In this document: one piece after another, positions 1-7,235 of the stretch
Numbering within the stretch: the stretch's first letter is position 1
How the letters are laid out: every line of letters starts with the position of its first letter
Source of the DNA: CAZCSJ01 sp964501445
Lineage (GTDB): Bacteria > Patescibacteriota > Minisyncoccia > Sungbacterales > HO2-52-23
DNA length: 13,157 nucleotides
NCBI GenBank assembly: GCA_964501445.1
Contig: CAZCSJ010000017.1
Location: 1-13,157, forward strand
Direction of reading: 5' to 3'
Notes under the pieces: model-generated
Told to the model about the DNA's origin: nothing
Databases searched by the model: none
Seen by the model: the letters and a program-made list of their open reading frames with translations, nothing else
Program-made: the position numbers and the translations under genes

Positions 1-1199
1 AGCATCCAGCCGTGGCGGAAACGCTGGATCTGCGTCTCGCCGTAGCGGCGCGCATAGTAGCGGATCGGAAGCTCGGCAATTTTCAAATTGAGCTTTGCCG
101 CGCCGAATAGCAAATCAAAATCGCCGAACGGGTCAAAATCGCCGAAGTAGTGGCGATTTGCGGCAATGCGTTCGTATGCGGATTTTGAAAGCACTTTCGT
201 GCCGCAGAGCGTATCTTTGAACCGCTGGCCTAAGAGCCACGAGAACGCGAGCGCGAAAAACTTATTGCCGAGGTTATTCAAAAACCGCATTGCTTCTTTC
301 TCAAGCGGATAGACAAGACGCGAACCGTTGATAAACTCGCCCTTCCCCTCCACAAACGCGCGGTAAAATTTTGTGAGGTCCTCGGGCGCCACGGTCATAT
401 CCGCATCCAAAATCATCAGAAGTTCGCCCTCGGCCATCGCAAAGCCCTTCCGCACCACCGCATCCCCTTTTCCAATGCCGTCCTGCCGCACAGCCCGAAT
501 CACGCGATTGTTTTTATACCGCTCCATCACCCGCTCGATTTCCTCCCACGTGCCATCCGTAGAATGCCCCTCCACAAAAATAATTTCCTCACCGTTCGGA
601 AAAAGCGGTGTCCGCTGGACGATCGCCTCAATATTTCCCCGTTCATTTCGCGCGGGCACTACGATCGTGACAGACCGGTCTTTCCGCGCATGCGGCAAGG
701 GCCGCGCCACCACATAGTTCATAAGGCAAAGGCGCCACAAAAACGGAAGCCGCCCGATTATGCGATTCAAAAGAAAAGATAGTATCGGAATATATACGGG
801 ACACAAAATCCGTTTCCCCGAGGAGATCACTTCAAAGTCGGCTAAGTGGAGAAATGTCTCTACATCGTGAATCGTCAACCAATTTTGCACCGGACGTTTT
901 TTACGAATCCCTAAAAGCTCGGCAATGCGGATGACCGGATACCAAAGATAATTATAGGAGATTATCACCAACCTTCCTTCATCTTCTTTGAGAATGCGGG
1001 AGATGTCGCGGAGCGTCCCCTCAATATCATGCAGATACTCAAGCTTCCCCGAAAGGTAGACATAATCAAATGGCGCTCCAAGAATATCCAGCTTGAACGA
1101 ACGAAATTCATCTTCTTTCACCTCAAGCACCGAGGCATTATGCGGAATAAGAAATCGGAGAAGATGCGCTATCTGGCGGGCGCGATAGGAACCATTCAT
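1..1199 (-). CDS. Methyltransferase-like/GT2 glycosyltransferase fusion, 3' end cut by window edge
   Basis: The 399 visible residues have two parts. Residues about 1-165 match the C-terminal half of the methyltransferase-like domain found in bifunctional methyltransferase/glycosyltransferases (SYNYLWYPV near 81-89, RPVQNWLTI near 102-110, NYVVARP at 161-167). Residues about 176-399 are a GT2 domain of the DPM1-like type: VTIVVPARNE at 177-186, GHSTDGT at 211-217, KGDAVRKGF at 244-252 and the metal/nucleotide-sugar DAD at 264-266. It should transfer a sugar from a nucleotide-sugar donor to a lipid or glycan acceptor on the cytoplasmic side. The start ATG at 1199 overlaps the fcl stop as ATGA, which implies translational coupling. 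The methyltransferase part lacks the glycine-rich SAM motif I: after VLEV (24-27) the sequence goes straight to KEDEF, and the usual N-terminal segment is also missing, so this half is probably not catalytic. The C-terminus lies beyond position 1. The GT2 call is secure; the sugar is unknown. Confidence 0.88.
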   Translation of the reverse strand, partial: MNGSYRARQIAHLLRFLIPHNASVLEVKEDEFRSFKLDILGAPFDYVYLSGKLEYLHDIEGTLRDISRILKEDEGRLVIISYNYLWYPVIRIAELLGIRKKRPVQNWLTIHDVETFLHLADFEVISSGKRILCPVYIPILSFLLNRIIGRLPFLWRLCLMNYVVARPLPHARKDRSVTIVVPARNERGNIEAIVQRTPLFPNGEEIIFVEGHSTDGTWEEIERVMERYKNNRVIRAVRQDGIGKGDAVVRKGFAMAEGELLMILDADMTVAPEDLTKFYRAFVEGKGEFINGSRLVYPLEKEAMRFLNNLGNKFFALAFSWLLGQRFKDTLCGTKVLSKSAYERIAANRHYFGDFDPFGDFDLLFGAAKLNLKIAELPIRYYARRYGETQIQRFRHGWM

Positions 1200-2098
1200 A
1201 CGCTGCGATGTGTGCGGTACCACGCAATAGTGTGCGCAAGGCCGACTTCCAGTGGCGTTTCCGCCTGAAACCCAAAGTATTGAGTTGCCCGCGACGTATC
1301 AAGACGCCTGCGCGGCTGGCCGTCCGGCTTTGTCATATCAAACCGGATCTCGCCGCGAAAGAGCATGAGTGACGCAATAAGAGAGGTAAGATCGCGAATG
1401 GATATTTCTTTGCCCGACCCAAGATTCACCGGCTCTGCGCCATCGTAGTATTGGGTCGCGCGGATAATTCCCTCCGCCGCGTCTTCCACGTATAGAAATT
1501 CACGAGTTGCCGCACCACTCCCCCACACCTCAATAGAAGAGTCGCCTCGTTCTCCTGCATCATAGATTTTTTTGATAAGCGCGGGGATGACGTGCGACAC
1601 CGCGGGATCAAATTTATCTCCCGGCCCGTACATATTGACCGGCAGAAGATAGATCGCGTTAAATCCGTACTGCGCGCGATACCCCTGCGCCTGCACGAGC
1701 ATCATTTTCTTGGCAAGGCCGTAGGGCGCATTGGTTTCCTCCGGATATCCGTTCCAAAGATACTCTTCCCGAAATGGTACGGGCGTAAATTTTGGATATG
1801 CGCAAATGGTGCCGACCGCAACAAATTTTTCCACTCCCGCGCGGCGCGCGGCTTCCATCATGTGTGCTCCCATCACGAGATTGTCGTAGAAGAGTTCTCC
1901 GGGACGCGCCTGATTGTAGCCGATGCCGCCGACTTTCGCCGCCAAATGGATCACCACCTCCTGCCCCTTCACTACGCGCTCGCACGCATCAAAATTCCGC
2001 AGGTCATACTCCTCCGCGCGCGGCACAAAAATATGCGCCTCGGGTACTCCGCGGCTCTTGAGGTTTTCAACAATGTGTCTCCCCAAAAATCCGGCGCC
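1196..2098 (-). CDS. fcl: GDP-L-fucose synthase, 5' end in scaffold gap
   Basis: This cytoplasmic extended SDR performs the 3,5-epimerisation and NADPH-dependent 4-reduction of GDP-4-keto-6-deoxymannose to GDP-L-fucose. The 300 visible residues start at GAGFLG, the second half of the Rossmann GxxGxxG motif, so only about ten N-terminal residues are lost in the N run; family members are roughly 310-320 residues. Counting from the first visible residue, the SDR Tyr and Lys are Y126 and K130 (APYGLAK), the equivalents of the catalytic Cys and His are C99 (VGTICAYPK) and H169 (SHVIPAL), and REFLYVED lies at 199-206. Thr97 stands where the E. coli enzyme has Ser107, a conservative change I believe is common in this family. 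The gene directly follows gmd, which makes its substrate, and ends by ATGA overlap with the GT2 fusion. A TTG at 2086 is an internal codon, not the start. Confidence 0.93.
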   Translation of the reverse strand, partial: GAGFLGRHIVENLKSRGVPEAHIFVPRAEEYDLRNFDACERVVKGQEVVIHLAAKVGGIGYNQARPGELFYDNLVMGAHMMEAARRAGVEKFVAVGTICAYPKFTPVPFREEYLWNGYPEETNAPYGLAKKMMLVQAQGYRAQYGFNAIYLLPVNMYGPGDKFDPAVSHVIPALIKKIYDAGERGDSSIEVWGSGAATREFLYVEDAAEGIIRATQYYDGAEPVNLGSGKEISIRDLTSLIASLMLFRGEIRFDMTKPDGQPRRRLDTSRATQYFGFQAETPLEVGLAHTIAWYRTHRSV

Positions 2099-2198
2099 NN
2101 NNNNNNNNNNNNNNNNNNNNNNNNNNNNNNNNNNNNNNNNNNNNNNNNNNNNNNNNNNNNNNNNNNNNNNNNNNNNNNNNNNNNNNNNNNNNNNNNNN
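2099..2198. other. 100-N scaffold gap between gmd and fcl
   Basis: The run is exactly 100 N, the usual placeholder for a gap of unknown size. It hides the last residues and stop of gmd and the start of fcl. From family lengths, about 10-30 Gmd residues and about ten Fcl residues are missing, which fits a true gap of roughly the same size. The apparent open frame joining gmd to an out-of-frame reading of fcl is an artefact of the placeholder. Confidence 0.97.
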
Positions 2199-3138
2199 TC
2201 TTTGGTTCCCAGCCGAGCACCCGGCGCGCTTTTGTGGAATCGGCAATCAAATCCTCTACTTCCGTCGGACGGAAGTAGCGCGGGTCAATCTCAATATAGT
2301 TCTCCCAATTTGAGATGCCCGCATGGCGAAACGCTGCCTCAACAAAATCCCTGACCGCGTGGCTTGTGCCCATTCCTATCACAAAATCGTCCGGTATCTC
2401 CCGCTGCATCATCTTCCACGCGGCGTCCATATATTCAGGCGCATAGCCCCAGTCGCGCCGCGCGTCCAAATTTCCCAAATACAATTTCTTCTCCAGTCCC
2501 GCTTTGATCCGCGCAACCCCGCGCGTGATTTTCCGCGTCACAAAGTTCTCTCCCCGACGCGGCGACTCGTGGTTAAACAAAATCCCGTTCACGGCAAAGA
2601 GGTCATACGCCTCGCGGTAATTCACGGCCGTGTGGTACGCAAACACTTTGGCAACCCCATAGGGGCTGCGCGGATGAAAAGGTGTTGCTTCATTTTGCGG
2701 CGGGGGTGCTACACCAAACATTTCGCTGGAGCTCGCCTGATAAAATTTTACTTTCTTTCCCGTATGGTCCTGAAAATCTTTTATCGCATCTAAAATCCGA
2801 AGCGTGCCTAGGCCTGTGATGTTTGCCGTGTATTCCGGAATATCAAATGACACCCGCACATGCGACTGCGCGCCGAGATTATAAATTTCATCGGGTCCGA
2901 TTTGATAAATCAATTTTCTGATACTGGTCGCATCCGCGAGATCCCCGTAGTGAATCGAAATCCGCGTGTCCTTGACATGCGGACCGCTGTAGATGTGGCT
3001 GATGCGGGCGGTATTGAAAGTGGATGCGCGCCGGATAATGCCATGCACCTCATACTCCTTCTGAAGAAGCATTTCTGCCAAATACGATCCATCCTGTCCC
3101 GTGATGCCCGTGATGAGCGCTTTCTTCTTTTCGGTCAT
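2199..3138 (-). CDS. gmd: GDP-mannose 4,6-dehydratase, 3' end in scaffold gap
   Basis: This extended SDR converts GDP-D-mannose to GDP-4-keto-6-deoxy-D-mannose, the first committed step to GDP-L-fucose and GDP-D-rhamnose type sugars. The 313 visible residues carry the NADP-binding GITGQDG at 11-17, ASSSEMFG at 135-142 with the catalytic Ser/Thr position and Glu139, Y160 and K164 of the YxxxK pair (SPYGVAK), and the family signature NHESPRRGENFVTRKIT at 189-205. ARRDWGYAPEYMDAAW near 226-241 and RPTEVEDL near 290-297 are also typical. Only a short C-terminal tail is lost in the gap. The ATG at 3138 gives the expected N-terminus MTEKKKALITG; the ATG seven bases upstream meets a stop after three codons. 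Together with fcl downstream it supplies GDP-L-fucose, presumably for the glycosyltransferases of this locus. GDP-mannose must come from genes outside the window. Confidence 0.96.
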
Positions 3139-3147
3139 AGTCCCATG

Positions 3148-3176
3148 ATACTAAACTAAAACTCCCTATCATTCAA
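3148..3176 (-). promoter_or_regulatory. Candidate promoter for gmd-fcl-GT2
   Basis: On the minus strand TTGAAT (complement of 3171-3176) lies 17 bases upstream of TAGTAT (complement of 3148-3153). Each box matches the sigma-70 consensus at four of six positions and the spacing is ideal. Transcription would start near 3141, leaving only a few bases before the gmd ATG, so the mRNA would be almost leaderless. There is no good Shine-Dalgarno sequence before this ATG. The match quality is moderate, and read-through from yfhO is the alternative. Confidence 0.35.
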
Positions 3177-3197
3177 GAACACTCAAAAACTCCCTAT
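3158..3197. repeat. 12-base direct repeat across the yfhO stop
   Basis: AAAACTCCCTAT occurs at 3158-3169 and again at 3186-3197, a 28-base period. One copy encodes the last residues of the YfhO-family protein (IGSF), the other lies in the short intergenic stretch before gmd, between the candidate -35 and -10 boxes. It looks like a partial local duplication. I see no hairpin and no further copies in the window. Confidence 0.6.
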
Positions 3198-5636
3198 TGT
3201 CTCGCGCCATTGGGCAAACGGACCACTATAGCGGAGAGAAACGTGATGCGTCCCCGCAGGAACGCGGACAGCTTGGAAAAGATAATTTGCAGTGTGAATA
3301 GGGACGCGCGCGCCGTCCACCTCCGCAACCCAGCCGGGCAGATGCGATTCGGACACTACGATCCATGCGTCTTTCTCCGCTTCCACTCGCAGCTCCCACA
3401 TGCCGGATGTGCGGCTTAGGACTTCGATCTTTGCGGGAGTAGAAACCGCATCCGCATCGCTGCATTCGGCGCACTCAATAAAAGTCCCCTTTCTAAAATC
3501 TTTCGCATCGGCGACTGCAAGCAAAAGATCCCGCTCGCTCCCCTTCCAAAATCGTATATCTTCTGCTGCGTATACCCGTGGCATCACATCACGATTTTCA
3601 TACAGGAAAAGCACGAGCGGCGGCTGTGCATCTGCAGGAAAAGGAATCGCGCGAAGCTTTGAGGACGCAATCGGATAGGGCGAGAGAATATACTTCACAT
3701 TCATCATAGAAAGGAGTGGGAGGCGGCGCGCGATATCCTCTGTCTTTTCCTCGGGCGCCGCGCGCCGGAGCGCTCTCGTGTTTACTTTTTCATCAAGCCG
3801 CACGCCTTGCCGCACCGCATCCGCGTCAAACACCGCAAGGTCGTTTGGCGCAAGCACAGTATCTATCAACTGATTGTGCCGAAGCGGACGAAACGGCTCA
3901 TAGCCGCCAAGTGTATCCACTTCTGACACTCCCGCGATCTGCCCGGTGAGCACCTCGCGATTGAGTACCGCGCGCTTTTCAAGAGAACGCGTGGGGTCAG
4001 AAGAAATTTTTTGAAATACCACATCGCCTCCGAGAAACGAGACGATCCGGAAAGGTTCCTCTGCCTTCCTTTCTGCCTCTATGGCGTGGATTGCCGCGGG
4101 GGTCTCAAGAAAAAGCGCGCGCGGCACCAAAATCTGCCACCAGGCCGCACCCATCAAAAAGAAATTTATCACTACGAGAGAAACTGCGATCCGAGGGAAA
4201 AAACGATTCGCGTGCGCCCGGGTGAGTACCCACCATGCAACGGGAAGAAGCAGAAGCAAAAGCAAAAATACGGGATTTGTGAGGGAGAACCCGCGTGTTG
4301 CCTCATGGAGCATGTAGAGGAACGTCACGCGGTGTTCTTCAAGTGATCCGCCGATCCTCGCAGAAAGCCGCGCCACAACTGATTCGCGGAGCGCGGCATC
4401 TTCCAAAAGACGTTGGAGTGCTACATGCGCCGTAACAACTCCTACCGCCAGGACCCCGATCCCCCACCACACCACGCGGGAAAATTTTTGAAATGCGGGC
4501 GCGCAGAACCACTCGCGTAGAGCCCCGCGTATCCCCTCATACCCCATTGCGGCAAGCACCGAGAGCGCAAACGCCCCGATGTAGAGCCAGCGCGCGGGAT
4601 TTGAGATTCGCGAGAAAATCGGGAGATGGGTATTTACGAGTGAGATCACGGGGAAGTTGAATGCCATAGCCGCCATCACGAGATACGAACCAAAGAAAAA
4701 CCATACGAATTTATTTCTGAAAAAGAAAAGAGCCGCGAGGACGAGAAGTAATGGAAGCGCGCCGACGTAGAGCCCGGGAATACTTACCGCAAGCCGCGGC
4801 AGATCGAATGTCGGAGGAAGAAAGAAGTAGATCCATTCAAAGGGCGGAAGAAATTCTGAAACCTGCGCCGTGTAGTCGGATACGCGGATTGAGGACGGCA
4901 AATATCGAAAGAGTGCTACGAGTTGGGGGAACGCGAGGAGCGCTCCGGCAAACGCAATACTTACAAATCCGACCGTGGCGCGAAAAACGTGTGGCCGGCG
5001 TGAAAAATCAAGAAACACCGCATACGCAAAGGCGAATGCGAACGCATAGAGCACGATCTGGGGAAATCCCGCGAGAAGCCCTACAACTGCTCCGATTACT
5101 CCTACCGCGAGAGCCCCAAGTTTTCTTCGCACTCCATTCTCCTGAAAGAATATTTCGATAGCCCAGAAAAAAAGCGGGAGGACTAAAAATCCATTTGCAT
5201 AGGAAAGGCCGGTATCAAGAGCTCCCGGAGTCACGCCAATGGCGTAACTCAAGGAAAGAACGAGACTTCCCGCAGTTGAAAAGCCTTTTGCCCGTCCAAA
5301 GAGATACGCGAATGCCATTCCCTCAAAGACAGCGAGCGCGAGCGCCACGTGATACGCGGAAAAAAATGGAAGGAATGTAAATAGTGCATAATGGAGCGGA
5401 TGGAGCACGCCCACAAACATATTAAGGAAGCTGGGAAACCCGCCGTAATACGAGCTGTCCCAAAAAGTACTGCCGCCGCTTTGTAATACCCGTTGGTAGT
5501 GAAGTGCGCCCGGGTAATACACGCCGAAGTCCTCCTGGCCTGCGGGCATCTGCCCGAAGAAAAGCAGCGGGGAAAAAATCAGTATCACCGCCCCGAGAAG
5601 CAGAAGAATCGGCACGAGATCTCTCCGAACACTCAT
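3183..5636 (-). CDS. YfhO-family polytopic membrane protein (GT-C-like)
   Basis: This 817-residue protein has about a dozen membrane segments from residue 8 to about 505, followed by a large soluble part that is probably extracytoplasmic. The first loop contains acidic residues (GQEDFGVYYPG, E35 and D36), the position where GT-C enzymes carry catalytic or metal-binding acids. The end of the protein is the YfhO hallmark: SESHLPGWVAEVDG near 762-775, then PIHTANYLFQAVRVPAGTHH near 779-798. YfhO of Bacillus is needed for glycosylation of lipoteichoic acid with an undecaprenyl-phosphate-linked sugar, so a role in transferring lipid-linked sugars outside the membrane is reasonable. The terminal membrane helix seen in many family members is absent here, since the chain stops about ten residues after the last beta strand. 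The start ATG at 5636 overlaps the pgpA stop as ATGA. The acceptor and sugar cannot be read from sequence. Confidence 0.85.
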   Translation of the reverse strand: MSVRRDLVPILLLLGAVILIFSPLLFFGQMPAGQEDFGVYYPGALHYQRVLQSGGSTFWDSSYYGGFPSFLNMFVGVLHPLHYALFTFLPFFSAYHVALALAVFEGMAFAYLFGRAKGFSTAGSLVLSLSYAIGVTPGALDTGLSYANGFLVLPLFFWAIEIFFQENGVRRKLGALAVGVIGAVVGLLAGFPQIVLYAFAFAFAYAVFLDFSRRPHVFRATVGFVSIAFAGALLAFPQLVALFRYLPSSIRVSDYTAQVSEFLPPFEWIYFFLPPTFDLPRLAVSIPGLYVGALPLLLVLAALFFFRNKFVWFFFGSYLVMAAMAFNFPVISLVNTHLPIFSRISNPARWLYIGAFALSVLAAMGYEGIRGALREWFCAPAFQKFSRVVWWGIGVLAVGVVTAHVALQRLLEDAALRESVVARLSARIGGSLEEHRVTFLYMLHEATRGFSLTNPVFLLLLLLLPVAWWVLTRAHANRFFPRIAVSLVVINFFLMGAAWWQILVPRALFLETPAAIHAIEAERKAEEPFRIVSFLGGDVVFQKISSDPTRSLEKRAVLNREVLTGQIAGVSEVDTLGGYEPFRPLRHNQLIDTVLAPNDLAVFDADAVRQGVRLDEKVNTRALRRAAPEEKTEDIARRLPLLSMMNVKYILSPYPIASSKLRAIPFPADAQPPLVLFLYENRDVMPRVYAAEDIRFWKGSERDLLLAVADAKDFRKGTFIECAECSDADAVSTPAKIEVLSRTSGMWELRVEAEKDAWIVVSESHLPGWVAEVDGARVPIHTANYLFQAVRVPAGTHHVSLRYSGPFAQWRETIGSF

Positions 5637-6112
5637 AGAAAGAAAAATCCAAACGTGAGAAGGAATATCCGAAGTGTCAAATTTGCATACACTCCGCCGA
5701 GCACGTCATCTGCCATAATCCCCCATCCTGCCGGAAGCGACTGCAAGCGGTAAATGCCCAAGGGCTTCAGGATGTCAAAAAAACGATTGAGGAAAAAGCC
5801 GAGTGCAAGAATCGCCCATCCGGTTCCCGCAGGAAAGAGAAAAAACGTGATGAAAATAGAAACGATCTCATCAATGATGATGCGGTGGTCATCCTTCGTG
5901 CCAAATACTTTCTCCGCTTTTGAGGAGACGTATGCGCCAAGGAACACACCAAGCACAATGAAAAGCGCTTGCTCCCATGCGGGACGGGAAAGAAAAAAAG
6001 GCACTGCCGCGAGTGCGGAGAGCGCCCCTAATGTCCCCTGCCCGATCGGCACGATATATCCGAGACCGAAGCCGGTTGCAAGGAATAGAGAGAGTTTTTC
6101 GGAGAGTTTCAT
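5633..6112 (-). CDS. pgpA: Phosphatidylglycerophosphatase A family protein
   Basis: The protein is 159 residues, the normal PgpA length, with about four hydrophobic segments. It has the family motifs: GQGTLGAL at 25-32, the acidic KDDHRIIIDE at 73-82, NRFFDILKP at 109-117 and GIMADDVLGGVYAN at 131-144. The classical reaction is dephosphorylation of phosphatidylglycerol phosphate to phosphatidylglycerol in the inner membrane. The context is glycan biosynthesis and the stop is fused by ATGA to the yfhO start, so it may instead remove a phosphate from another membrane lipid, for instance a polyprenyl-phospho-ribose 5-phosphate made by the upstream UbiA protein; that is inference. The ATG at 6112 lacks a Shine-Dalgarno sequence, and the bases just before it form one arm of a 13-base inverted repeat. 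Confidence 0.93.
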   Translation of the reverse strand: MKLSEKLSLFLATGFGLGYIVPIGQGTLGALSALAAVPFFLSRPAWEQALFIVLGVFLGAYVSSKAEKVFGTKDDHRIIIDEIVSIFITFFLFPAGTGWAILALGFFLNRFFDILKPLGIYRLQSLPAGWGIMADDVLGGVYANLTLRIFLLTFGFFFL

Positions 6113-6214
6113 CCCGTTAGAGATATAACGATGGGTTAATCATAGTCATATGAGGTATCCCAATGGGCAGTATCTTTATCGGAAAATAATGCATAGTAGA
6201 AATCTCTAACGGGA
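6112..6214. repeat. Perfect 13-base inverted repeat spanning the SDR-pgpA intergenic region
   Basis: TCCCGTTAGAGAT at 6112-6124 is the exact reverse complement of ATCTCTAACGGGA at 6202-6214, with 77 bases between. In the minus-strand transcript one arm begins one base after the upstream SDR stop codon, and the other ends on the A of the pgpA ATG, so pairing would bury the pgpA initiation region. The enclosed bases hold no gene; they include the 8-base palindrome TCATATGA and a candidate -10 box. No target-site duplication is seen at the ends, so a miniature transposon is not supported. Confidence 0.75.
6139..6144 (-). promoter_or_regulatory. Possible -10 box for pgpA-yfhO
   Basis: The minus strand reads TATGAT here, five of six consensus positions, inside the largest intergenic stretch of the window. 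A start about seven bases downstream would give a leader of roughly 20 bases to the pgpA ATG and would omit the distal arm of the inverted repeat. No convincing -35 box is present: the hexamer 17 bases upstream reads CCCATT. Confidence is therefore low. Confidence 0.25.
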
Positions 6215-6215
6215 A

Positions 6216-7235
6216 TCATCGCAGGAATGAGAGAATCCCTTTTTTTACGGCTTTTCTGTGCGTGGTACCGGTTGATTTCAAAATCTCATCCGCGCGCGCG
6301 ACATACCAATCATACGCCTCGATCAATGCCTCGAGATTTGACTGCTTCGGGGACCAGCCGAACACGCGCTTTGCTTTTGAAATGTCAAAATAGAAGCTGT
6401 GATCAATAGTCCTGTAGTGCAAATCAACGAAGGGCGACATCCCGAGTTTATCGAGAAGTGCGAGGCCGGGCTTTGCAACCCATCCGGGGCAGAACACCAG
6501 CCGCGAGCGCGTACCTGCATGGTGGATAAGCCCCTCAAGATCCTCCCGAAGCGTGCCGAAGCGGTCGGTTCCAACATTGAAATCCTCGTTGTCTCCCGTA
6601 TCTAAGAGACGCAGAGAAATATCAATAAGATCCTGCAAACCGACAAACTGCAGACGGTTTGTGCCATCGCCGATCATGTAGACCGGCGAGCCCTTTCGGA
6701 TCCACTCAAAAAGGATTTGGAAAATGCCGAGCCGCCCCGCGCCGATGATAGTACGCGGCCGTATAATGGAAAGGTTCATCCCGCGCGCGCGATACTCTTC
6801 GCAGATTTTCTCCGCCGCGTGCTTTGAAAGCCCATAGTCGCCAAAGGGATTTTGTGGCGTATCTTCCGTAACTGGAAGTTTTGGAGAGATACCAAAAAGC
6901 GATTGGCTCGTAGAGTAGAAAATCACGCGCTTCGCACCTCCTTTCTCGGCACCCTCAAGCACATGGCGCGTGCCTTTCTCGTTGATCGCCCAGAAGTCGG
7001 CTTTTGCCTTGGAGATGGGAACGACAGCGGCGTTGTGGTACACCACGTCGCTTCCTTGAAGCCCGCGTATCACCAGATCGCGATCGCGGATATCCACTTT
7101 CCTAAAATCTACCCGTCCGCGAAAGGATTCATCAATCTCCTCGCGATCAAGCACGCGCACATGCGCGCCACGCTTCAAAAGCGCTTCCACAAACGCAATC
7201 CCAAAAAATCCCGAACCGCCGGTTACCGCGATCAT
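6216..7235 (-). CDS. NAD-dependent epimerase/dehydratase (extended SDR)
   Basis: This 339-residue cytoplasmic extended SDR has the Rossmann motif GGSGFFG at 6-12, a conserved acidic residue after the second strand (VLDREE near 28-33), the STS catalytic serine region at 108-110 and the YxxxK pair at Y134/K138 (YGLSK). HNAAVVP at 67-73 and the length fit the NAD-dependent epimerase/3-beta-hydroxysteroid-dehydrogenase-like branch. FDISKAKRVFGWSP at 283-296 is a typical C-terminal motif. The last 20 residues are basic with scattered hydrophobics and could touch a membrane. Its ATG overlaps the stop of the GMC oxidoreductase as ATGA, so the two are probably made together and may act in sequence as oxidase and ketoreductase on one substrate. 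A nucleotide-sugar epimerase acting alone is the conservative alternative; the substrate is not readable. Confidence 0.85.
   Translation of the reverse strand: MIAVTGGSGFFGIAFVEALLKRGAHVRVLDREEIDESFRGRVDFRKVDIRDRDLVIRGLQGSDVVYHNAAVVPISKAKADFWAINEKGTRHVLEGAEKGGAKRVIFYSTSQSLFGISPKLPVTEDTPQNPFGDYGLSKHAAEKICEEYRARGMNLSIIRPRTIIGAGRLGIFQILFEWIRKGSPVYMIGDGTNRLQFVGLQDLIDISLRLLDTGDNEDFNVGTDRFGTLREDLEGLIHHAGTRSRLVFCPGWVAKPGLALLDKLGMSPFVDLHYRTIDHSFYFDISKAKRVFGWSPKQSNLEALIEAYDWYVARADEILKSTGTTHRKAVKKGILSFLR

Noticed and set aside
115..146. 14-base direct repeat (TCAAAATCGCCGAA) 18 bases apart in the GT2 domain
   Set aside because: It encodes FGDFDPFGDFD, which I believe is an ancestral motif of this GT2 subfamily, not a recent duplication.
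1592..2278. Long plus-strand open frames opposite fcl, gmd and other genes
   Set aside because: They are antisense shadows of minus-strand genes with clear family motifs, have arginine/proline/serine-rich composition and no recognisable domains.
1972..3138. Apparent 388-residue Gmd reading through the gap
   Set aside because: The tail after the Ns is fcl DNA in the wrong frame; the 100 N placeholder makes the frame meaningless.
6112..6214. Miniature transposon with 13-base terminal repeats
   Set aside because: No target-site duplication flanks it, and the arms sit exactly on the stop/start boundaries of genes, which favours a local structural element.
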